Origin: Burkholderiaceae bacterium
GTDB taxonomy: Bacteria > Pseudomonadota > Gammaproteobacteria > Burkholderiales > Burkholderiaceae
Assembly (NCBI GenBank): GCA_947452535.1
Contig: CANGCM010000004.1
Location: 30,998 to 94,997 of the forward strand
DNA length: 64,000 nucleotides
Direction: 5' to 3'
Shown here: piece by piece, positions 1 through 8,538 of the stretch
Layout: each line of letters starts with the position of its first letter
Numbering within the stretch: position 1 is the first letter of the stretch
The notes under the pieces: model-generated
Told to the model about the DNA's origin: nothing
Database searches by the model: none
What the model saw: only the letters and a program-made list of their open reading frames with translations
Translations under genes and position numbers: made by a program

Positions 1-504
1 TGCATCTTTTGGAAACCGGAGATAACCAGTAATAAATTTACCTTCAAAAGGAATTTTTACTACTTCAGTTGGGATATCTTGTGTATTGAGATATTTGATA
101 TATGCATTAATCGCATTATCGTAAGAGGCCCGCTTACCTGGAGAGTTAGGCACTGGAAATTGTCCGAAGTAATAGAGGCGCCATGCACGTTTGAATGCAG
201 CTCCTGCCTCCACTTTGCTTTTAGCATTAGCCGCGGCAGCCATGTATTTGCTTGCTACTTTGTCAAAGCCCTGCGCCCAATCATCTGGTTCGCGAGTAGT
301 GATATAGGAAAATGCCTCCTCAATGTCTTTTTGGTCTAGGCCGCCTAGAGGGTATGAGCCTCTTTTTACTCGCTCTATAGATTCTTGTTTGATTTCATCA
401 ATACTGCGGTCAGTTACTTGCGCATAACTATTAGCGCCGCTTAAAAGTAGGGTGACACTAGTGGCAATCAGGAATACTTTTGAATAGATGCGCATGAGTT
501 GCAT
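1..504 (-). CDS. alpha/beta hydrolase, exported, N-terminal part (truncated by window start)
   Basis: Open minus-strand frame from ATG at 504 to the window edge, absent from the ORF track because it has no stop in the window. RBS AAGGAGAACAGC before the ATG; signal peptide MQLMRIYSKVFLIATSVTLLLSGANSYAQ; later region (YYFGQFP..YDNAINAYIKYL..VKIPFEGKFITGYLRFP) resembles the hydrolase at 1591-2820. Confidence 0.75.
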   Translation of the reverse strand, partial: MQLMRIYSKVFLIATSVTLLLSGANSYAQVTDRSIDEIKQESIERVKRGSYPLGGLDQKDIEEAFSYITTREPDDWAQGFDKVASKYMAAAANAKSKVEAGAAFKRAWRLYYFGQFPVPNSPGKRASYDNAINAYIKYLNTQDIPTEVVKIPFEGKFITGYLRFPKDA

Positions 505-559
505 GCTGTTCTCCTTAAATAATGATTTGTTTTGATATTAAAAAATAAGCGGCTGTATG

Positions 560-1558
560 TTACTGCGGAACAATGCCGATTGCTTTGACTAAGTCGCCAT
601 ATCTCTTATGATCTTTTTTAATCAAGCTATCAAAATATTCTGCCGACTGCACAACTCCGAGTAAGCCGTAAGAGGCGAGTTTTTCTGAGGCGCCTGGAGA
701 CTGAATTGCTGTATTAATCGCTTGGTTCATCCGATTAACGATATCAACTGGCGTTTTAGCGGGAAAGACAAACCCAAACCAACCATTAACCACAAAACCG
801 GGAATCACTTCACTTAGGGTCGGAACACCAGGCCACTCTGCTGGGGGTGTGCCATTTGTGGTTGCCAGTAAACGTATATTTCCTCCTTTAACAAAGGGCG
901 CGAATCCAGAAATACCATCTACTGCCGCCATGATCTCGCCCGCACCTAAATCTGTTGCTAAGCTAGCTGTACCTTTGTATGGAATATGAGTGTAAGCAAT
1001 TCCCAGCTGACGACTAAAGTCCTCAAACCATAAATGTGAAAAGCCTCCCTCACCAGTACTGCCAACAGTGAGTTTATTGGGGTTTGCTTTGGCCCAAGCA
1101 ACCATTTGCTGTAATGTTTTAAATGGGGCGTTATTGGAGCCCCCTAATGCGTTGTAATTCCAGGCGGACACTGTAACCGGAGCAAAGTCCGTAATAGTGT
1201 TGTAAGACAAGCCCTTGACTGTGTGTGGCTGAACAATCATGGGGCCGCCTTGAACTGCTCCCAGGGTATAGCCGTCGGGATTAGCGCGGGCAATTGCAGT
1301 CATACCAATACGCCCATACGCTCCACCAACATTCTCAATGATGACGGATTGATCTAGCACTTCGCTAACTTTGTTTTGCACTAGTCTTGCTAAGGTATCA
1401 ATCGTATTCCCTGGTGGGAATGGAACAATAATTCGAATAGGCTTGACCTTGGGCCACGCGGTTTGTGAAAAGCCATATCGAGAGAGTGGCGCAAGCCCAG
1501 AAGCTAACGCCACCTTCAATATTGTGCGGCGATTAAAGATATTTCGATTACCCGTCAT
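560..1558 (-). CDS. Bug/TctC-family tripartite tricarboxylate transporter substrate-binding protein (twin-arginine-like signal)
   Basis: 332 aa; KPIRIIVPFPPGNTIDTLARL, NPDGYTLG, THIPYKGTASLATDL motifs of the Bug family; N-terminal NRRTILK. Confidence 0.93.
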   Translation of the reverse strand: MTGNRNIFNRRTILKVALASGLAPLSRYGFSQTAWPKVKPIRIIVPFPPGNTIDTLARLVQNKVSEVLDQSVIIENVGGAYGRIGMTAIARANPDGYTLGAVQGGPMIVQPHTVKGLSYNTITDFAPVTVSAWNYNALGGSNNAPFKTLQQMVAWAKANPNKLTVGSTGEGGFSHLWFEDFSRQLGIAYTHIPYKGTASLATDLGAGEIMAAVDGISGFAPFVKGGNIRLLATTNGTPPAEWPGVPTLSEVIPGFVVNGWFGFVFPAKTPVDIVNRMNQAINTAIQSPGASEKLASYGLLGVVQSAEYFDSLIKKDHKRYGDLVKAIGIVPQ

Positions 1559-1590
1559 CAGGATGCTCCTTTATTGGCAATCAAAATATA

Positions 1591-2820
1591 CTAAAAGTAA
1601 GCTTCGCCACGCTCTACCGGTGGCTCCCATTCACAGTCAGACCATGGGCCATCACCATTCTCTTTAATGTAAGAAATACTACCGTCTTTAGTGGGTTTAT
1701 GTGAACCATTAAAGAAATTTTGGAGCCAGTCAAAGACATAATCATGACAATCCATGCCACCTAAGTTTGCAATACTCCACAGTGGATGGTATTGATTTTC
1801 AAAAACCCACATCTCCTTTGGAACCTTTAGGTCTTCATATGCCTCAATCGCATCTTCTAGAGGACAAAGAGGATCAAACTCACCAGTAACTAATAGGGTT
1901 GGACATTTAATCTTGTCTAAATGACCTCGGACGGTCATATTCTTTGCAACCTCTTCATCGAAGCGCGCTTCATCTTCGTATCCAGCCATATACATAAACA
2001 TTTGTTTAAAGCGTGGAGAGGATTGAGTAAAGATGGTGTTATTAGGATTAAAGCAAGCAACCGAAGACACTACAACTGCAGCACGATGATCGTAGCTTGA
2101 TAATCTGAGTGACCAATAACTTCCCATGCTGATGCCGTAGATAGCAATCTTATCTTTATCCACTTCAGGGCGAGTCATCAGGTAACTGATCACTGCGGCG
2201 CCTGCCCGCTCATAGTTATCGCCTACTGCTCTAATTTTTTGGATATTTGAGTTTCCTTGACCTGGGCCATCCATTGCAAGAACGTGGAACCCTCGTGCTA
2301 AGCCGATGTTGTGATAAGCCTTAGGAAATACTTCTTTTGTTTGATCCATTCCAGGAACATAGATTACGACTGGTGCTTTGCGACGATCTGGTAGGAGGTG
2401 CAAGAGGCAAGATATTGTTTTACCGTCGTCAAATTCAACCTCTACGCGCTCAATTGGATAGTCAGCAGTTTGATTACGTAAATCCACCATCTCTGATAGC
2501 TTTGCATATAACTTCTTCTTAACTGGATGGTCATCAAAATAAATCGGATGCTGAGCATGGCGATAAGATTCGATTGCATGATCAAAATGGTAAGTGGCAG
2601 AGGAGTTTGCACCACGCGCCTGAGCGGCCTTAGCTAAGCGCTCATGCCTCTCGGCGGCTTCAAGCCATACCTTTGGCAGCATTCGATAATTTCTTGCCCG
2701 CTTGCCTGTAGGGACTTCAATATCATCGCGTTCAAAGTTCTGAACACGTCCGCGCATATTCAACGCAAGATCCAGCATCCACTGCTGATTATCACGCTCT
2801 GTTCTGAGTTTTTTTAGCAT
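1591..2820 (-). CDS. alpha/beta hydrolase (FrsA / 2,6-dihydroxypseudooxynicotine hydrolase-like)
   Basis: 409 aa; GISMGSYWSLRLSS nucleophile elbow, MDGPGQGNS, LVTGEFDPLCPLEDA; no signal peptide. Confidence 0.8.
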   Translation of the reverse strand: MLKKLRTERDNQQWMLDLALNMRGRVQNFERDDIEVPTGKRARNYRMLPKVWLEAAERHERLAKAAQARGANSSATYHFDHAIESYRHAQHPIYFDDHPVKKKLYAKLSEMVDLRNQTADYPIERVEVEFDDGKTISCLLHLLPDRRKAPVVIYVPGMDQTKEVFPKAYHNIGLARGFHVLAMDGPGQGNSNIQKIRAVGDNYERAGAAVISYLMTRPEVDKDKIAIYGISMGSYWSLRLSSYDHRAAVVVSSVACFNPNNTIFTQSSPRFKQMFMYMAGYEDEARFDEEVAKNMTVRGHLDKIKCPTLLVTGEFDPLCPLEDAIEAYEDLKVPKEMWVFENQYHPLWSIANLGGMDCHDYVFDWLQNFFNGSHKPTKDGSISYIKENGDGPWSDCEWEPPVERGEAYF

Positions 2821-2867
2821 GTTGTCCCCATTAAAAATAGTCTTTCTGATTTAATTTTATTTTCAGA

Positions 2868-2888
2868 CAATAATCATATACATTATTG
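2868..2888. promoter_or_regulatory. operator-like inverted repeat in divergent hydrolase/Bug intergenic region
   Basis: CAATAAT-catatac-ATTATTG, perfect 7-bp arms. Confidence 0.35.
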
Positions 2889-2993
2889 ATAACGACATGA
2901 GAAATATTTGCTGGCCTCATATATTTATTGCATTGCAATATTTACTACGATATGAATCAGCATGAATAACTAATCACGAAAGAATTAATCAAG

Positions 2994-4019
2994 ATGAAAA
3001 AACATTCGCATATTCCTAGCGCATCCTTACTACGACTGTTCCTGCTTAGTTTCTTTGTGCCTTTATTAGGAACACTATTTTCTTTGCAAACTGCTTTCGC
3101 GCAAGATGCAAGCTTTCCAAATAGGCCAATTAAATTAGTCGTTCCATTGGCTCCAGGCGGCGCAACTGATACCGTCGCTCGCATTTATGCAAAACAACTT
3201 TCATCCAAGCTAAACACCCCGGTTGTAGTAGAAAATCGCGTGGGTGCTGGCGGAATGATCGCGCTAGATTCCATGTCCAAGGCTCCTGCTGATGGTTACA
3301 CTATTTTTGTAGGGAATCTTAGTACCAATGCCTTGAATGAGACCGTTTTCGCTGAAAAGATCAAGCGTAAGCCATCTGAATACTTGACAGGGATTACCAC
3401 TCTAGCAATCATCCCCCATATTTTCGTTGCTTCCGCTCAGCTAGGTATCAATAGTATTCCTGAGCTCATTAACTATGCCAAGCGCAATCCTGATGCGATC
3501 AATCATGCCTCGCCCGGTGTTGGCACCTACTCTATGTTGGACATGCTCAACTTTGAAAAGGCCGCGGGATTGAAGATGACCCATGTTCCCTATAACGGTG
3601 GCGCCGGTCAATATATTGTTCCAATGGTTAGCAACGAAGTTCAAATTGCATTTATTAATGCATCCTCTGTCATTGAAATGATTCGCGCTCAAAAGTTACG
3701 TGCCTTAGCAGTGACAACGGAAAAGAGATTGCCTGAACTACCAAATACTCCCACCATGGGTGAGGTAGGTTTTCCAGGAGTTGGGACTAATGCATGGCAA
3801 GCAATATTTGTACCGGTAGGCACTCCAAAAGCAACTATAGATAAATTATTTAATGCAAGCATAGATGCTTTAAATACCGAAGAGCTAAAAGAGGCATTCA
3901 AAAAGCAATTGATTAATCCTGCTTATAGTAAATCACCGGAAGATTTCAATCGCTTCGTACAGCAAGAAGTCAATCGGTGGGCGGCCATATTGAGTAATTT
4001 AAATGTCAAGGCAGAGTAG
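2994..4019 (+). CDS. Bug/TctC-family substrate-binding protein
   Basis: 341 aa; signal peptide; FPNRPIKLVVPLAPGGATDTVAR, ADGYTIFVGN, THVPYNGGAGQ. Confidence 0.93.
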   Translation: MKKHSHIPSASLLRLFLLSFFVPLLGTLFSLQTAFAQDASFPNRPIKLVVPLAPGGATDTVARIYAKQLSSKLNTPVVVENRVGAGGMIALDSMSKAPADGYTIFVGNLSTNALNETVFAEKIKRKPSEYLTGITTLAIIPHIFVASAQLGINSIPELINYAKRNPDAINHASPGVGTYSMLDMLNFEKAAGLKMTHVPYNGGAGQYIVPMVSNEVQIAFINASSVIEMIRAQKLRALAVTTEKRLPELPNTPTMGEVGFPGVGTNAWQAIFVPVGTPKATIDKLFNASIDALNTEELKEAFKKQLINPAYSKSPEDFNRFVQQEVNRWAAILSNLNVKAE

Positions 4020-4056
4020 TAAATCCACTAGCCAGCATCTTACGTAAGCTGAATTT

Positions 4057-4839
4057 TTATGATGAAGGCTGAGGCGTTAATTTTGCCGTCAACTTGACGA
4101 TCAATTGGACTAGCACTTGAGCAAGGATTGCGGATAGCACTGAAGATAGAGCAGCTATCAAGATAGAGCTCATTGGCAGCAAGAGTGACAGGGTGACAAA
4201 AAATGCGGTAAATGAATAGAAACCCTTAACCATTCCTCTGTAAACCTGTGTGACATAGGCTGGCCCTAATGTATTGTGGGTAAAAACAGCTAGTACTAAT
4301 CCAATCACTGGAAAAACTGCAAGGATGCCACTCCAAGTCTCACCCAAAAGTGTTGCTAAGGTAGTAACGGAAAGGGTTAATAAAGCGCCCACTAGCATGC
4401 GCCATGGAAGATCGTGCAGTTTTGTCCTGGGCGGTGCAATTATCTTCATTTTTGGCAAAAGATAAGGCGTAACTAAAAGAGAGCCAATTGCTATTGCAAT
4501 GGAAGTCTCCAAGCCGGGCGAGCACGTGGCCAAAATAAATGCTGAGACAAACCATGCAGATAGTGCAATCAGTAGGGCTAATGGCCAATCAAAGCGAATA
4601 CAACTCCATGAATAGGCTATCCCAAAAAGCATTAAGCAGGTAGTCGCAGAGATTGCTGACACTGCTGTCAATGTAGCAAATATAGAGCCTTGCTCAAGTG
4701 CGATGAAAATAACAATAGGCCCTGCAACTACTGGGAAGGCGCCCATTAATCCTGCAATTCCAGATCCCCATTTCCGACCTGCTAAGGTAATTAAGCCAAT
4801 AAATAAGGGGACTATGCAAAGTTTGAGTATGAGGATCAC
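4057..4839 (-). CDS. multi-pass integral membrane protein of unknown function
   Basis: 260 aa, about 7-8 hydrophobic segments; GSGIAGLMGAFPVVAGPIVIF; family not recognised with certainty. Confidence 0.65.
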   Translation of the reverse strand: MILILKLCIVPLFIGLITLAGRKWGSGIAGLMGAFPVVAGPIVIFIALEQGSIFATLTAVSAISATTCLMLFGIAYSWSCIRFDWPLALLIALSAWFVSAFILATCSPGLETSIAIAIGSLLVTPYLLPKMKIIAPPRTKLHDLPWRMLVGALLTLSVTTLATLLGETWSGILAVFPVIGLVLAVFTHNTLGPAYVTQVYRGMVKGFYSFTAFFVTLSLLLPMSSILIAALSSVLSAILAQVLVQLIVKLTAKLTPQPSS

Positions 4840-4933
4840 TGGTAAATTATAGATAGAGAGATTGATCCCTAGAGTAGCATATTAAGAACCCTATTTATTT
4901 GATCATCTTATTTTGATTGTTTAAAAAATCATC

Positions 4934-5776
4934 ATGTTAAAAAAAATCACAAAAGCAAATTTGCTTAGGCAAGGGTGCCAAGCTGTTTTTATCTTTTTTA
5001 CTTGTCTAGCTGTGGTTCATGCTCAAGGAAACTCTAAAGATCTGAGATCGTTAAAAACGATGGCGCTCATTCCAGGCGGATCTTTTGTTATGGGGTCTAG
5101 TAATGGCCCCGATGATGAAAAGCCACAACATACTGTCTTTGTAAAAGCATTCCTGATGGATATTCTCCCTGTAAGCAATGCTGATTTTGCACAATTTCTG
5201 AATGCTCGAGGTCTTCAAAATCAGCAGGCCGAGACTTTTTATGATCATCAGGATAGCGATGCCAAAATCCATCAGCGTAATTCAGTATGGCAAGCTGATC
5301 TTACTTATGAATTACATGCAGCAAATGAAGTGAGTTGGGTGGGCGCGCGCGATTACTGTACTTGGTTCAATAAGCGATTACCCACTGAGGCTGAGTGGGA
5401 AAAGGCAGCGCGCGGTATTGATGGTCGGAAATACCCTTGGGGTAATGCGCCACCGAATGCAAAGTTTGCTCTTTTTGGGGCGCCCTATAACTCATCGGCA
5501 CCCGTTGATGCATTTCCGGACGGGGCAAGCCCTTATGGCATTTTAGATATGGCTGGAAATCAATGGGAATGGGTATCCAGTGCCTATCAACCCTACCCCT
5601 ATAGGGCGGATGATGGCAGGGAAAACCAGAATGCTGGGCCGGTCCGATCCACTCGTGGGGGTGGGCATGATTCAAATGCGGAGGAGATTAGTGCTACTCA
5701 GCGAGGCAGATTTTTATCCCGCAACCCGAAGGCTGGGCACCACAATATCGGTTTTCGTTGCGCAAGTAATTACTAA
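4934..5776 (+). CDS. formylglycine-generating enzyme (FGE/SUMF1)-family protein, exported
   Basis: 280 aa; signal peptide; IPGGSFVMGSSNGPDDEKPQHTV, RLPTEAEWEKAARG, YGILDMAGNQWEWV, STRGGGHDS, IGFRCA. Confidence 0.88.
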   Translation: MLKKITKANLLRQGCQAVFIFFTCLAVVHAQGNSKDLRSLKTMALIPGGSFVMGSSNGPDDEKPQHTVFVKAFLMDILPVSNADFAQFLNARGLQNQQAETFYDHQDSDAKIHQRNSVWQADLTYELHAANEVSWVGARDYCTWFNKRLPTEAEWEKAARGIDGRKYPWGNAPPNAKFALFGAPYNSSAPVDAFPDGASPYGILDMAGNQWEWVSSAYQPYPYRADDGRENQNAGPVRSTRGGGHDSNAEEISATQRGRFLSRNPKAGHHNIGFRCASNY

Positions 5777-5872
5777 TCGAATGCTTTAATTAAGTTGTAC
5801 TATCTTTTAATATTTAGCTCAATCAGCGATATCATGCTTGAGTGAATCTTTTTAATAAATTATGAGGCTGAC

Positions 5873-6328
5873 ATGACAATATCTATTCAAACAATATCGA
5901 TTAAATCCGCATTAACGATTGCTCAAAATACATTGGAGTGCGCAAGGTCAGAAGGTATGCACCCAATTGCTGTTGTTGTATTGGATGTGCGCGGGGCTGT
6001 AAAGGCTTATTTGGCTGATGATGGAACTAGCTTACTCAGGTTTGATATTGCTCTCGGCAAAGCTGCTGGTACCTTAGGTATGGGTCTTGGGGGTCGTGAG
6101 CTTGAGCGGAAAGCAATTGCGGCACCTCATTTTATGAGCTCCCTGCCAGCTCTATCTAGCAAGGGAATGGTGCCTGTGCGAGGCGGTGTTTTGATAAAAA
6201 ATCAACAGGGCGAAATTATTGGGTCTGTTGGGGTTAGCGGGGACACTTCTGTTAATGATGAGATTTGCGCCCTAAAAGGGATTCAGAGTGCTGGCCTACT
6301 GGCAGATCATGGTGATAAAGAGAGCTAA
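5873..6328 (+). CDS. GlcG/HbpS (DUF336)-family protein
   Basis: 151 aa; HPIAVVVLDVRGAVKAYLADDG, GGVLIKNQQGEIIGSVGVSG. Confidence 0.85.
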   Translation: MTISIQTISIKSALTIAQNTLECARSEGMHPIAVVVLDVRGAVKAYLADDGTSLLRFDIALGKAAGTLGMGLGGRELERKAIAAPHFMSSLPALSSKGMVPVRGGVLIKNQQGEIIGSVGVSGDTSVNDEICALKGIQSAGLLADHGDKES

Positions 6329-6358
6329 GTAAGAGAAAAATATACGTCTTACTTAGCT
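6323..6358. terminator. perfect 12-bp-arm inverted repeat between convergent genes
   Basis: AGCTAAGTAAGA (6323-6334) ... TCTTACTTAGCT (6347-6358), overlapping the stop codon of the GlcG-like gene. Confidence 0.45.
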
Positions 6359-6375
6359 TGTCCAACTATCGCAAT

Positions 6376-7305
6376 TTATTTTAGTTTGCTCATCCTGCGC
6401 AGGACATCGTAAACGGCCGCCGTATCATTTTCCGCATGACCTGCACCCATTGCGGCATTATAAATAGCTTGTGATGCAGCAAATAGGGGTGCGGGTGTAT
6501 TGGTCTGGGCAAGTGCTGCAGTAATGAGTTTCATATCCTTTTGCCAGATTGAAACTTTCATCGTTGCTTCATCCCAATTTTCTTTTACCATCATTGGGCC
6601 GCGAACGCTAAACATCCTCGAACCACCAGCCCCGTCAGCTAACACCTTAACAGTCGTTGCGGGATCAATACCCCAATTTTTCCCCATTAGGATGGCTTCA
6701 GCTGTTGAGACATTGTGAATTGCAACTAATAGATTGGCCATGAGCTTTAACTTCATGCCATTTCCAAAGCTACCTACGTTGTAATTCGCTTTTGCAAAGC
6801 CAAAAAACACTGGCTCCATTTTTTTGATGGCTGCAGATTGCCCGCTAGAGTAAATTGAAAGATCTTTTGTTTTGGCTTGAGCGCCCGTTCCAGAAAGCGG
6901 GCAGTCCAACAGAATGATGCCTTTGGCGTCCAGAATTTTCTTGGCGGCCATCTTATCTTCTAGATCAAGAGTGCTTGCTTCAGCAATAATGAGCCCCTTC
7001 TTTCCGCTTGTAGCAATCGCCTTAGCGTTCTCAATGAGTGCGCTGGGGCTTGGTAGTGAGGAGATGATATAGGTCGCTTCCTTACCAAGATCGCCCGCTG
7101 ATTTAGCTATTCTGCCGCCGGCCTTAATCAATCTTTTTTGGCAACGGGGGTCTGGATCAAATCCAATGACATCGAATCCAGCTACCAGAAGATTGCTTGA
7201 AATGGCTGATCCCATAATGCCTAAACCAAGCACGCCAACGGTCTCTTTTGAATTCTGAGTATTTTTAGGTTCAGCTTTTTTAGAAGCCTTTTTTATCTTG
7301 GTCAT
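6376..7305 (-). CDS. NAD(P)-dependent beta-hydroxyacid dehydrogenase (3-hydroxyisobutyrate dehydrogenase family)
   Basis: 309 aa; GVLGLGIMGSAISSNL Rossmann motif, SGTGAQAKTKDLSIYSSG substrate-loop region, conserved K in GNGMKLKLMANL; Lys-rich N-terminal extension. Confidence 0.88.
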   Translation of the reverse strand: MTKIKKASKKAEPKNTQNSKETVGVLGLGIMGSAISSNLLVAGFDVIGFDPDPRCQKRLIKAGGRIAKSAGDLGKEATYIISSLPSPSALIENAKAIATSGKKGLIIAEASTLDLEDKMAAKKILDAKGIILLDCPLSGTGAQAKTKDLSIYSSGQSAAIKKMEPVFFGFAKANYNVGSFGNGMKLKLMANLLVAIHNVSTAEAILMGKNWGIDPATTVKVLADGAGGSRMFSVRGPMMVKENWDEATMKVSIWQKDMKLITAALAQTNTPAPLFAASQAIYNAAMGAGHAENDTAAVYDVLRRMSKLK

Positions 7306-7506
7306 GGTTATCTCTGATGAATAAAAAATGAATAATAGCGGAAATCTGAAAGGAGCTTGCCTTGAGAGGGGGCTGCAATTGATTATGAATAGTTAGGGCT
7401 TGCACTCATTTAATCATAAATTGATATAGTGACCATACTATTAGTATGTCGGCAATGAGGGCGGTAATTTTTGCTCTCGATCATGAAAAGAAAACAAGGA
7501 GATAGA

Positions 7507-8394
7507 ATGAAAATAGGTCTAATTGGCACCGGAAGGCTTGGTGGGGGGATGGTCGAGCGACTAATTAATGTAGGCCATGATGTTTATATTTGGAACCGTT
7601 CACCAGAAAAAGCTCAGCCCCTAGTCAAATTGGGCGCAACTTTAATGTCCTCGCCTGCCATGGTGGCTGAAGCGGCCGAAATTATCTTGTCCGTACTAAC
7701 CGATGCTATCGCAATTGATGCTGCTTACTCAGGCCAAAATGGTATTTTGTCTGCAAATTTGAAAGGCAAAGTACTCGTTGAGATGAGTACCGTGCGACCT
7801 GAAACGCAAATTGCTTTGGCTGCTAAGGTAATTACTGCTGGGGGTGAATTTGTCGAGTGTCCAGTCGGGGGCTCAGTGATGCCTGCAAAAGAGGGGACTT
7901 TGTTAGGTTTGGTCGGGGGTGAGGATCTTTCCGTCAAAAAAGTGATGCCACTATTGCAGCAAATGTGCCGTCGTGTAGAGCACGTTGGCCCAGTAGGATC
8001 GGGATCTAGCTTAAAGCTGGCAATTAATTTGCCGCTCTTGGTTTATTGGGAGTCTCTCTCAGAGGCGGTTGCACTTGCCCAGCACATTGGATTAGATCCT
8101 GAGCGTTTACTAGACATCTTGGCTGATACTTCTGGGGCTCCGAATGTAATGAAGGCGCGCTCACCCAAAATAGCAGCCGCGCTTAAAAGTGGACAGGCGG
8201 GCGCCACTTTTTTTAATATCGATTCAATTCGTAAAGATTTGCGAACGATGGTTGAGGAGGGGCAAAGCCTGGGTTATTCATTACCGGTTGCCCAGGCTGC
8301 ATTAAGTTCCTATGACCGCTCTTCAGAAGCCGGCTATGGTAATTGTGATGGCTCAGAATTGGTTACGTCTTGGCTTGCAATAGCAAAAAAGTAA
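7507..8394 (+). CDS. NAD(P)-dependent beta-hydroxyacid dehydrogenase (3-hydroxyisobutyrate dehydrogenase family)
   Basis: MKIGLIGTGRLGGGMVERL, CPVGGSVMPAKEGTLLGLVGG, GSGSSLKLAINL. ORF track starts at 7471; I prefer ATG 7507 with RBS AAGGAGAT. Confidence 0.9.
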   Translation: MKIGLIGTGRLGGGMVERLINVGHDVYIWNRSPEKAQPLVKLGATLMSSPAMVAEAAEIILSVLTDAIAIDAAYSGQNGILSANLKGKVLVEMSTVRPETQIALAAKVITAGGEFVECPVGGSVMPAKEGTLLGLVGGEDLSVKKVMPLLQQMCRRVEHVGPVGSGSSLKLAINLPLLVYWESLSEAVALAQHIGLDPERLLDILADTSGAPNVMKARSPKIAAALKSGQAGATFFNIDSIRKDLRTMVEEGQSLGYSLPVAQAALSSYDRSSEAGYGNCDGSELVTSWLAIAKK

Positions 8395-8538
8395 GGTTAT
8401 GAGTTCTGGAGGGGGTAATGCCCTTAGTGATATTGCATGCGATTAATGTCGCATTGCAACATTGGTTAATTCTACTTTTTATGCATAATAAGGATTAGCG
8501 TCCTCGATTAGAAGGACGAAATAATTGGAGTCAAATTC

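Noticed and set aside
79-339. 86-aa plus-strand ORF near the window start
   Set aside because: Lies antisense to the truncated hydrolase, whose minus frame is open, has a signal peptide and an RBS.
5367-5675. 102-aa His/Pro-rich minus-strand ORF
   Set aside because: Antisense of the FGE-family gene; composition reflects the complement of W/G/Y-rich codons.
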